DNA of 13,648 nt, taken from JAUWQU01 sp964605095 (GTDB lineage Bacteria > Planctomycetota > Phycisphaerae > SM23-33). Positions 7,504 through 13,648 of this stretch are shown piece after piece. Within the stretch, counting starts at the first letter, position 1. Each line of letters opens with the position of its first letter. Where the stretch lies: the NCBI GenBank assembly GCA_964605095.1, contig CAZSBS010000127.1:1-13648 (forward strand), given 5' to 3'. A model generated the notes under the pieces. It did not search any database. It was not told where the DNA came from and worked only from the letters and a program-made list of their open reading frames with translations. Position numbers and translations under genes: made by a program.

Positions 7504-7548
7504 CCGGGGGCTTACGCCCCCGGCTAAAGACTACCGGCCCTTCGGGCC
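7504..7548. repeat. Two GC-rich hairpins downstream of GH127
   Basis: CCGGGGGC (7504-7511) pairs perfectly with GCCCCCGG (7516-7523) around TTAC. Then GGCCC (7536-7540) pairs with GGGCC (7544-7548) around TTC. They lie 26-70 bases after the GH127 stop on the transcript. They might stabilise or end the message, but no U-run follows, so a terminator is not called. Confidence 0.55.
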
Positions 7549-7573
7549 TGCCAAACCGGTCGGTATGCCTTTG

Positions 7574-9574
7574 CTACTCGCCGTTCGGCGCGGTCTTGGC
7601 GGCGGGCGCCGCGGCTTGGGCCTTGGCGGGGTCCTCTGTCACCCAGACAGTCATGGGGCCGGCCTGCCGGTGGTCCCATGCGTAGTACGGGACGGCGAGG
7701 ACGTCGATGTCGGCCGGCTTGGCGTCGCCAGCCGGGATGGTCTTGGCCTTGGCCTTGATGGCCGTTACCCCGCCGAGTAAGTCCTTGCGGAACTCGCAGG
7801 TCATTGGCGCGTCGGCGGGCAGGTAGAAGTTGTCTATTGCGCCGGCGTTGTCGACGCCCTCGAAGCAGTATACGACCGGCCCGCGTTGGATCGCGACGCG
7901 TCCGGCGTCGTCGGCCACACTCGGGTGGGCCCGGACGCGGCGGATCGGCATGGGCATGTTCAGCTCGATGGTGTCGCCGGCCTTCCACGCCCGATGCAGG
8001 CGGGCGTAGCCCTTGACCATCTCGGGGTTCTCGATGGCCTGACCGTTGACCTTGATCGTGGGCTTGACCTGCTCGGCAGGCAGAGGCTCGCTTTGGTAGA
8101 GGGCGTCCTTTGGCGCCTCGGCCGCACACCAGGCCGGGATGCGAAGCAGGATGTCGAACGTCTCCACCCCGGCAGGGGCGACAGTGATCTTCACGTCGCC
8201 GTCCCACGGGTATCGCGTCTGCTGGGTCAGCGTCACCTTGCCCGCGCCGACAGTCGCCTTGCCCTGCCCGGCCACGTAGAGGTTCACGTACACCGCGCGC
8301 TCGCCGGCGGCGTAGACGTAGCCCGGCACCGACGGGATGAACCGCACCACGTTGGTCGGGCAGCACGCGCAGCCGAAGAAAGCCTGGCGGTGATGCTTGC
8401 CGTCGCTGGCTAGCGGATTGACGTAGAAGAACTTTTCCCCGCCGAGGTCAACCCCCGCCAGCACGCCGTTGTAGAGCGTTCGCTCGAACGTGTCAGCGTA
8501 CTTGGCGTCGGCGTGAAGCAGGTTCATGCGGTGGTTCCACAGGCACATGCCGATCGAGGCGCACGTCTCGCCGTATGCGGTGGCGTTGGGAAGCTGGTAG
8601 TTGGCGCCGAACGCCTCGCCGCTGCTGGTCGAGCCGATCGCGCCGGTTATGTACATCTTCCGCTCGACCGTGTTGACCCAAAGCCGGTCCAGGGCCTTGA
8701 CGTACGCCTCGTCGCCAGTCGCGGCAGCAACGTCCGCCATGCCGGAATAAAGGTACATTGCCCGCACGGCGTGGCCGGTCGGCTCGGACTGCTCGGTCAC
8801 CGGCTCGTGGTCCTGGCAGTAAGGGCCGTTGATCTTTGGGCGCTTGTCGGACACCCGCCCGCGGATGTCGATGAAGAACTTCGCCAGGTTCAGGTACTTG
8901 CGGTCGCCGGTGGCCTGGCTGAGCTTGACCAGCGCCAGTTCGATCTCCTCGTGGCCCGGCACGCCGTGGCGCTTGTCCGGGCCGAAGATGCTCGCGATGT
9001 AGTCGGCGTAGCGGATGGCAACGTCCAGCAGCGTTCGCTTGCCGGTGGCTCGCCAGTGCGCCACGGCCGCCTCGAACAGGTGCCCGGCACAGTAGAGTTC
9101 ATGCTTCGTTGGCAGATCCGTCCATCGCTTGCCCGGCTCCTGGAGCGTGTGGAACGTGTTGAGATAGCCGTCTGGCTGCTGGGCGGCGGCGATCCAGGCG
9201 ATCACCTCGTCGGTCTGCTTGTCGAGGTCGGCATCCGGGTGCGCCTGGAGCGAATAGCTGGCGCCCTCGAGCACCTTGTAGACGTCCGAGTCGTTGAAGT
9301 AAATGCCCTCGAAATTGCCCTCCATGAGCTTGCCGGCCTTGGCGAAGTTGGAGAACCGGCCTGTCTGGCGGCACCACTTGAAGTTGTGCGGCAGCGAGTG
9401 AATACGGTCGGTCTCGATGCGGGGCGCCCAGAACTCATCGCGAATCTGCACGTCGGTGAACGGCACGGCCTTGAGGGTGACCAACCCGGTCCCGATGGCA
9501 GGCGGGTCGGCAGCCCACGTCAGGGTCGCCACGGCGAGAACCGTCAGAGCCAGCAACGATATGCGGAGTGTCAT
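7574..9574 (-). CDS. Secreted GH127 beta-L-arabinofuranosidase-like glycoside hydrolase
   Basis: The protein has 666 residues from the ATG at 9574. It begins with a Sec signal peptide (MTLRISLLALTVLAVATLTWA-A). It matches the GH127 (DUF1680) fold, a barrel of helices plus beta domains. The family's zinc/cysteine site is visible: candidate acid/base E320 (SSGEAFG), E336 and C338 (YGETCAS), and C404/C405 (GCACCPTN), in the order of the Glu/Cys3 zinc site of the Bifidobacterium HypBA1 enzyme, whose second cysteine pair contains the nucleophile. The expected reaction is release of L-arabinofuranose from glycans. The frame is open to 9694, but AAAGGA at 9584-9589 precedes the 9574 ATG, and the signal peptide starts there. 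The upstream gene is the selenoprotein, 50 bases away. The C-terminus is Ala/Lys rich (AKAQAAAPAAKT). Confidence 0.94.
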   Translation of the reverse strand: MTLRISLLALTVLAVATLTWAADPPAIGTGLVTLKAVPFTDVQIRDEFWAPRIETDRIHSLPHNFKWCRQTGRFSNFAKAGKLMEGNFEGIYFNDSDVYKVLEGASYSLQAHPDADLDKQTDEVIAWIAAAQQPDGYLNTFHTLQEPGKRWTDLPTKHELYCAGHLFEAAVAHWRATGKRTLLDVAIRYADYIASIFGPDKRHGVPGHEEIELALVKLSQATGDRKYLNLAKFFIDIRGRVSDKRPKINGPYCQDHEPVTEQSEPTGHAVRAMYLYSGMADVAAATGDEAYVKALDRLWVNTVERKMYITGAIGSTSSGEAFGANYQLPNATAYGETCASIGMCLWNHRMNLLHADAKYADTFERTLYNGVLAGVDLGGEKFFYVNPLASDGKHHRQAFFGCACCPTNVVRFIPSVPGYVYAAGERAVYVNLYVAGQGKATVGAGKVTLTQQTRYPWDGDVKITVAPAGVETFDILLRIPAWCAAEAPKDALYQSEPLPAEQVKPTIKVNGQAIENPEMVKGYARLHRAWKAGDTIELNMPMPIRRVRAHPSVADDAGRVAIQRGPVVYCFEGVDNAGAIDNFYLPADAPMTCEFRKDLLGGVTAIKAKAKTIPAGDAKPADIDVLAVPYYAWDHRQAGPMTVWVTEDPAKAQAAAPAAKTAPNGE

Positions 9575-9604
9575 AAACGCGAGTCCTTTCGTTAGATACC
9601 AGTG

Positions 9605-9624
9605 CCGGCACAGCGCTGCGCCGG
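9605..9624. repeat. Hairpin between the selenoprotein and GH127 genes
   Basis: On the coding strand CCGGCGCAG and CUGUGCCGG pair over nine positions with one G-U around a two-base centre. The hairpin directly follows the UGA stop of the selenoprotein gene and lies upstream of the GH127 ribosome site. It may shape processing of a joint message; with no U-run it is unlikely to be a full terminator. Confidence 0.5.
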
Positions 9625-10449
9625 TCAGTCTTTTGCCGCCGGCTTCTTGTCGTCCTTCGCGGGCTTTTCCGACGGCATCTTCACGTCGGCCCATTTTTCT
9701 TTTATCGCGCCGCCGCCGGCGGACAGGAGCTTCTTCAGCGCCGCCTCCGCCTCGCTCGGCTTGCAGCCGCTGGGTGCGCCTCGCGTCCAGTACGCTATGT
9801 GGCCGTCAATGTCGATTACCGCCGTGCCGGCCTGGAAGCCGCTGTAGGCCTTGAGGTAGTCGCCCTCGATCGAGTCCAGCAGGATCGGGATGGTCAGCTT
9901 CATGTCCTTCATGCACTTGTCAGCCGCGATCAGACGCTCCTCCATTGTCTTGGGCTGGGTTATGCCCTTGTCGCCCAACCTTTTAAGCTGCTCCTTCGCC
10001 CGCTGCTCGTCGGGGCGGCCCTTTTCCGGGCTGGGGTGCGCTTCGCGAATATATACCAGGAAGAACTGCGCCTTGTCCTTGTACGCCTTGTACAAGGCTT
10101 CCACCGCCGGAACCTGGCGGCGGAAGGGGGGTCACGTATAGCTCGATGAGAATATGACGATCGGCGTCTTACCCTTGTAGTCGGAAAGCTTGACCTTCCG
10201 GGCGCCGATCGTGCCAACCTGCTGGCCGTTGGCGTCCGCCGCGAACGTCAGCGGCGACAGCGCAACGTCAGGCGCCGCCTGGCCGGGATTCAGCGTCACA
10301 GCCCCAGGCCGGGAGTCGGTACGGGCCTTTTGCCCGGGGCCGGTCCTGTCGCTCGCGGCCGGTTGGGCGGCCCACGAAGCCGCCGAGGCCAGCACGCCGG
10401 CCGCCATCGCCAGCGCCGCCGCTCGCCAAGTGACTCTGCCGTATCTCAT
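9625..10449 (-). CDS. Selenoprotein of the iodothyronine deiodinase/thioredoxin-fold family (in-frame UGA = Sec106)
   Basis: A 274-residue exported redox protein, if the TGA at 10132-10134 is read as selenocysteine. Both halves lie in the same frame. Residues 1-27 are a Sec signal peptide (RYGRVTWRAAALAMAAG...). The redoxin domain begins near residue 60 (LNPGQAAPDVAL), with LSDYKGKTPIVIFSSSYT just before the TGA. The active-site segment is SYT-U-PPFRRQVPA, matching the T-Sec-PPF motif of vertebrate deiodinases. It is followed by LVYIREAHPS, with the family's conserved Glu136/His138. No resolving cysteine is adjacent; the other cysteines are C179 and C229. The start at 10449 is chosen for the signal peptide and AAGGAG placed about nine bases upstream. 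Thyroid hormone is not the implied substrate; bacterial relatives are of unsettled function, probably thiol-peroxide or reductive chemistry. A nonsense mutation is the alternative, but the motif and hairpin argue against it. Confidence 0.9.
10098..10126 (-). promoter_or_regulatory. Bacterial SECIS-like hairpin directly after the selenocysteine UGA
   Basis: Five bases after the UGA, CUUCCGCCGCC (10126-10116) pairs over all 11 positions with GGCGGUGGAAG (10108-10098), with one G-U pair. The loop is AGGUUCC (10115-10109). The loop guanines lie 18-19 bases downstream of the UGA, inside the coding sequence, as known for bacterial SECIS elements that bind SelB. The AGGU start of the loop resembles that of the E. 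coli formate dehydrogenase element. Confidence 0.85.
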
Positions 10450-10495
10450 GGGTTGCGTCTCCTTAGCCAAGAGGAAGAGGTCTATTCCTTGAACA

Positions 10496-10523
10496 ATTGT
10501 CCCGGTCGTCGGGTGTTTGTCAA
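10496..10523 (-). promoter_or_regulatory. Predicted sigma-70-like promoter of the selenoprotein gene
   Basis: On the minus strand TTGACA (10518-10523) is followed after 16 bases by GACAAT (10496-10501). The -35 is a perfect match and the -10 fits at four of six positions. It would start transcription about 40 bases before the selenoprotein ATG. Confidence 0.5.
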
Positions 10524-10584
10524 TTCCCAAAACTCTCTGTCAGCAACGCGTAGCGACCTCTTTTACTCGCAGAGATCAGCAGAG

Positions 10585-10720
10585 ACGGCCCCGACGGGGC
10601 CGTGGGATGTAGCCACGGGTGAAGCGAAGCCTTCAGGCTTCGCGCAACCCGTGGAAAAGGAGTTTCCACCATCTTCTCGCCCCGGATGGGGCGAAGGAGA
10701 TGCCTCCACCCCTGCCGGGG
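10585..10720. repeat. Cluster of palindromes in the divergent intergenic region
   Basis: This fills much of the 405-base gap 10450-10854, in which I find no gene. In order: ACGGCCCC/GGGGCCGT (10585-10603); CCACGGGT/ACCCGTGG (10613-10654), enclosing GCGAAGCC-TTCA-GGCTTCGC (10624-10643); GTGGAAA/TTTCCAC (10651-10669), which shares GTGG with the previous stem and so competes with it; TCGCCCC/GGGGCGA (10677-10694); and CCCC-TGCC-GGGG (10709-10720). It looks like a dispersed composite intergenic repeat; relatives with a GGGATGTAGCCACGGGT core occur, from memory, in planctomycete and other environmental genomes. Confidence 0.75.
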
Positions 10721-10770
10721 CGGACGTTCTCGTGCGAATTTCTTTGGAACCTATTGATTGTTCGCGCGTC

Positions 10771-10776
10771 TATACT
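10771..10776 (+). promoter_or_regulatory. Possible -10 element for the alpha-2-macroglobulin gene
   Basis: TATACT lies 78 bases before the plus-strand ATG. No convincing -35 is found at the right distance (TTGATT at 10754 is too close). The call is tentative. Confidence 0.25.
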
Positions 10777-10854
10777 GCCAACGAGGCCTCCGCCCGGCCA
10801 GGGCCGCTTGCACCCTGGTTCGGCCGCGGCCGACAATAGACCAAAGGAGCAGCC

Positions 10855-13648
10855 ATGAAACGCATCGTAATGTTGAGCCTGTCGGTAGTTATCCTGCTCG
10901 GTGCGGCCCTCGTGCCGGTAATCGCCCAGGACGCCAAGGTCAGCCAGGACGACCGGCCCAATGCTGCCAAGCTCATGGGCCAGGGCAACTGGAAGGAAGC
11001 CTACGACGTTTTCGCCAAGCTGGCCGAGGACAAGGCCGACGACGCCAAGCTTGTCAGCCAGGACCTCAACAACGCCATCCAGTGCCTTCAGCAGCTCGGG
11101 CGGGTCAGCGAGATCGACGCCTTCCGCGAGAAGGTCATCGCGGCTCACAGCGGCAATTGGCGGCTTCTTCAGACGGCCGCCCAGACCTACCTGAGCGTGG
11201 ATCATTACGGCTCGATCGTGGCTGGGAACTTCGAGCGAGGCCCGCATCGCGGCGGCACGGCCAAGATGGTCAACTCCTACGAGCGCGACCGCATCCGGGC
11301 GCTTCAGTTGATGCAGCAAGCCCTGCCGCTTGTCGCCAACGAGGATGACAAGCCCGCGGCCGGGCAGTTCTACCTGCACCTTGCCAATCAGCTTATGGGC
11401 AATCGTGGCTATGCCCTGGCCTGGCGGCTTCAGTATCTCAGCGACCTTGCCGTGCTGCCGGATTACGAGGATGGTTATCGCGGCGACTGGTACTATTACG
11501 GGCGGGGGCAGACCCGCGGCGCGCCGGTCAACGAAGACGGCACGCCGGTCTACCACAAGCGCCCGCGAAGTTGGGAGGGCGCCAAGACCGACGGCGAGCG
11601 GTGGCGCTGGGCGCTGCTGATGGTCCAGGAAGCCCAGGCTGGCCGGGCGGGCGAGGTCCGCTGGATATTTGCCCAGTTCCTGCACAATCAGTTCGGCGTG
11701 CAGACGATGGCGCAGTACGGGCAGCTTTTCGGGCGCGGCGGGGACGACTCCGACACGGAGAATGATGAGTCCGGCCCGTACGCCCTGCACACGCTCGGCG
11801 AGGATGAGACGATCGCCCGCCTGGCCACGGGCATCAAGCGGTTCAAGCTGCCGGACGAGTTCAACTTCGTCAAGATCATCCGCGAACTGGTCGGGACCAA
11901 GGGCTACGGCGAGCAGCCGTCGACGACGCTGGCTCAGATATTCGAGAACCGCCGTCAGTATCCAAAGGCGGCCGAGGTATGGCGGCAGGCGATCAAGGAC
12001 TACGGCGATGGCGGCCCCGACAACCATTGGCGGCAGAAGAGGCTCGACCAGATCATCGGCAAGTGGGGGCAGTTCGAGCCGGTAATGACCGCCCCGGGCG
12101 GCAAGGGCGCGACGGTGGACTTCCGCTTCCGCAACGCGTCGAAGGTGAGCTTTGAGGCCCACGAGATCGACGTACACACGCTGCTATACGACGTTAAGGA
12201 ATACATCAAGAGCCTTCCCAGACAGCTTGACTGGCAGCGGGTGAACATTGCCGACATCGGCTATCGGCTGGTGGTCCAGAACCAGCAGAAGTACATCGGC
12301 AGGCAGGTCGCCGCGTGGGGCATGGACCTCAAGCCCCGGCCTAACCACTTCGACAGCCGGGTCACCGTGGCCACCACGCTCCAAACCGCCGGTGCGTATC
12401 TGGTCACCGCCAGGGTCGCCGACGGGAACATCAGCCGGATTGTCCTGTGGGTGGCTGACACCGCCATCGTGCAGAAGCAGCTCGACAAGCAGGCGTGGTT
12501 CTTCGTTGCCGACGCCGTCGGCGGCGCCCCCGTTGCCAAGGCGAACCTGGAGTTCTTCGGCTATCGGCAGAAGTACGTCCAGGACGACGCGAAGCGCGGC
12601 CAGGGTCACAACGAGACCGAGACGCGAAACTTCGCGGAGTTCACCGACGCCGACGGGCAGCTCATCCTCAAGCCCGGGCAGATCGAGAGCAACTGGAACT
12701 GGCTCATCACCGCGACCACGCCCAAGGGCCGGTTCGCGTACCTGGGTTTTACCGGCGTGTGGTTCAACAACTACTACGACGCCGCGTACAACCAGACCAA
12801 GACCTACGTCATCACGGACAGGCCCGTGTATCGGCCCGCCCAGAAGGTGAAGTTCAAGTTCTGGGTCAACCACGCCCAGTACGACCAGGAAGGCAAGAGC
12901 CAGTTCGCCGGCCAATCCTTCAACGTGCGGATCAACAACCCCAAGGGCGAGAAGGTAGTCGAGAAGCAGTTCACGGCAGATGAGTTCGGCGGGTTCGACG
13001 GCGAGTGGGACCTGCCCAATGAGGCGACGCTCGGGGTTTACAGCGTTCATCTGGTCGGCGGTCCCGGCGGCGGGGGGACGTTCCGCGTCGAGGAGTACAA
13101 GAAGCCCGAGTTCGAGGTGAAGATCGACGCCCCGACCGAGCCGGTAATGCTCGGCGAGAAGATCACCGCCACCATCAACGCCAAGTATTACTTCGGCGCG
13201 CCGGTCACCAGCGCCAAGGTCAAGTACAAGGTCACGCGGTCCGACCACTCGGCCCAGTGGTACCCGATCTGCCGATGGGACTGGTACTACGGGCCCGGTT
13301 ACTGGTGGTACGCGTACGACTACCTCTGGTACCCCGGCTGGCGCGAATGGGGCTGCCGCCGGCCCGTGCCGTGGTGGTGGTGGCAGTGGCATCCGCAGCA
13401 GCAGCCGGAGATCGTTGCCGAGGCCGAGGTCGAGGTCGGTCCCGACGGCACGGTGAAGGTGGAGATAGACACCGCCGTCGCCAAGGTGCTTTACGGCAAC
13501 ACGGACCACAAGTACGAGATAACCGCCGAGGTGACGGACGCCTCCCGCCGGACGATTGTCGGCACCGGGCAGGTGCTCGTGGCCCGCAAGCCGTTCAAGG
13601 TCTACGCGTGGGTCAATCGCGGGCATTACCGCGTCGGCGACGTGGTGG
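10855..13648 (+). CDS. Alpha-2-macroglobulin-like protein with MG domains (partial, runs off the right edge)
   Basis: The frame stays open for 931 codons to the window end without a stop. AAAGGAG at 10843-10849 precedes the ATG by five bases. Residues 1-24 are a Sec signal peptide (MKRIVMLSLSVVILLGAALV...AQD) without a lipobox cysteine, unlike the E. coli lipoprotein homologue YfhM. Residues about 30-400 are mostly helical and TPR-like (NWKEAYDVFAKLAED). Beta macroglobulin domains follow: MG2 is marked by YVITDRPVYRPAQKVKF (651-667), and MG3 starts near VEEYKKPEFEV (745-755). Residues 802-845 are an insert with 13 Trp and 8 Tyr. The bait region, thioester (CxEQ) and C-terminus lie outside the window, so a protease-trapping mechanism cannot be confirmed. 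The likely location is periplasm or cell surface. It is divergent from the selenoprotein gene. Confidence 0.93.
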   Translation, partial: MKRIVMLSLSVVILLGAALVPVIAQDAKVSQDDRPNAAKLMGQGNWKEAYDVFAKLAEDKADDAKLVSQDLNNAIQCLQQLGRVSEIDAFREKVIAAHSGNWRLLQTAAQTYLSVDHYGSIVAGNFERGPHRGGTAKMVNSYERDRIRALQLMQQALPLVANEDDKPAAGQFYLHLANQLMGNRGYALAWRLQYLSDLAVLPDYEDGYRGDWYYYGRGQTRGAPVNEDGTPVYHKRPRSWEGAKTDGERWRWALLMVQEAQAGRAGEVRWIFAQFLHNQFGVQTMAQYGQLFGRGGDDSDTENDESGPYALHTLGEDETIARLATGIKRFKLPDEFNFVKIIRELVGTKGYGEQPSTTLAQIFENRRQYPKAAEVWRQAIKDYGDGGPDNHWRQKRLDQIIGKWGQFEPVMTAPGGKGATVDFRFRNASKVSFEAHEIDVHTLLYDVKEYIKSLPRQLDWQRVNIADIGYRLVVQNQQKYIGRQVAAWGMDLKPRPNHFDSRVTVATTLQTAGAYLVTARVADGNISRIVLWVADTAIVQKQLDKQAWFFVADAVGGAPVAKANLEFFGYRQKYVQDDAKRGQGHNETETRNFAEFTDADGQLILKPGQIESNWNWLITATTPKGRFAYLGFTGVWFNNYYDAAYNQTKTYVITDRPVYRPAQKVKFKFWVNHAQYDQEGKSQFAGQSFNVRINNPKGEKVVEKQFTADEFGGFDGEWDLPNEATLGVYSVHLVGGPGGGGTFRVEEYKKPEFEVKIDAPTEPVMLGEKITATINAKYYFGAPVTSAKVKYKVTRSDHSAQWYPICRWDWYYGPGYWWYAYDYLWYPGWREWGCRRPVPWWWWQWHPQQQPEIVAEAEVEVGPDGTVKVEIDTAVAKVLYGNTDHKYEITAEVTDASRRTIVGTGQVLVARKPFKVYAWVNRGHYRVGDVV

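Noticed and set aside
7504..7523. Intrinsic terminator after GH127
   Set aside because: The stem is strong, but the transcript strand has no U-run after it; it matches the palindromic repeat style of the other gaps better.
8513..9595. Plus-strand 360-codon open frame
   Set aside because: Antisense to the GH127 gene; no motif or ribosome site supporting it.
9605..9624. A second SECIS element for the selenoprotein in its 3' region
   Set aside because: Bacterial SECIS elements act directly after the UGA; this hairpin has almost no loop and lies after the stop codon.
10132..10134. Nonsense mutation or frameshift splitting a thioredoxin-like gene into two
   Set aside because: Both parts are in the same frame, the TGA falls precisely at the deiodinase selenocysteine position, and a SECIS-like hairpin follows. 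Recoding explains all three.
10633..12177. Minus-strand 514-codon open frame
   Set aside because: It lies antisense to the macroglobulin-like gene, whose plus-strand frame has a ribosome site, signal peptide and recognisable MG domains. The antisense product shows no family motif.
12184..13626. Minus-strand 480-codon open frame
   Set aside because: Also antisense to the macroglobulin-like gene; low-complexity Val/Leu/Gly/Asp-rich translation typical of a GC-rich shadow frame.

Overview
The window looks like a stretch of chromosome from an environmental, GC-rich bacterium, most probably a planctomycete (Phycisphaerae-like) or a relative in the PVC group. This is inference from gene style and not from a marker gene. 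The signs are a Tat-exported Gfo/Idh/MocA oxidoreductase and a Tat-exported sugar isomerase-like protein next to secreted GH2 and GH127 glycosidases, a large alpha-2-macroglobulin-like protein with an aromatic-rich insert, and gaps packed with short palindromes and heptamer repeats.

Seven genes are supported. Six lie on the minus strand and are read from right to left: a selenoprotein of the iodothyronine deiodinase/thioredoxin-fold family (9625-10449), a GH127 beta-L-arabinofuranosidase-like enzyme (7574-9574), a GH2 beta-glycosidase (5096-7357), a sugar phosphate isomerase/epimerase-like TIM barrel (3889-4743), agmatine deiminase aguA (2850-3884), N-carbamoylputrescine amidase aguB (1765-2670) and a Gfo/Idh/MocA oxidoreductase (118-1572). 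That makes seven on the minus strand; the eighth gene, on the plus strand, is an alpha-2-macroglobulin-like protein (10855 to beyond the right edge) transcribed divergently from the selenoprotein. The alpha-2-macroglobulin frame is open to the window edge without a stop.

The most notable feature is the selenoprotein. What looks like two adjacent ORFs is one frame interrupted by a single TGA at 10132-10134. That TGA falls exactly where deiodinases carry selenocysteine (SYT-U-PPF), and an 11-bp hairpin with an AGGUUCC loop begins five bases after it, as expected of a bacterial SECIS element.

Functionally, GH127, GH2, the isomerase and the oxidoreductase suggest exported breakdown and remodelling of plant or algal glycans. 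AguA and AguB together would convert agmatine to putrescine; aguA is tightly coupled (4-nt gap) to the isomerase gene. The gaps are rich in structure: a 154-bp element with 23-bp inverted ends and an 8-bp target duplication (4869-5022, a MITE with IS66-like traits), heptamer repeats around aguB, and several palindrome clusters (7411-7548, 10585-10720). No rRNA, tRNA, CRISPR array or complete transposase gene was seen.
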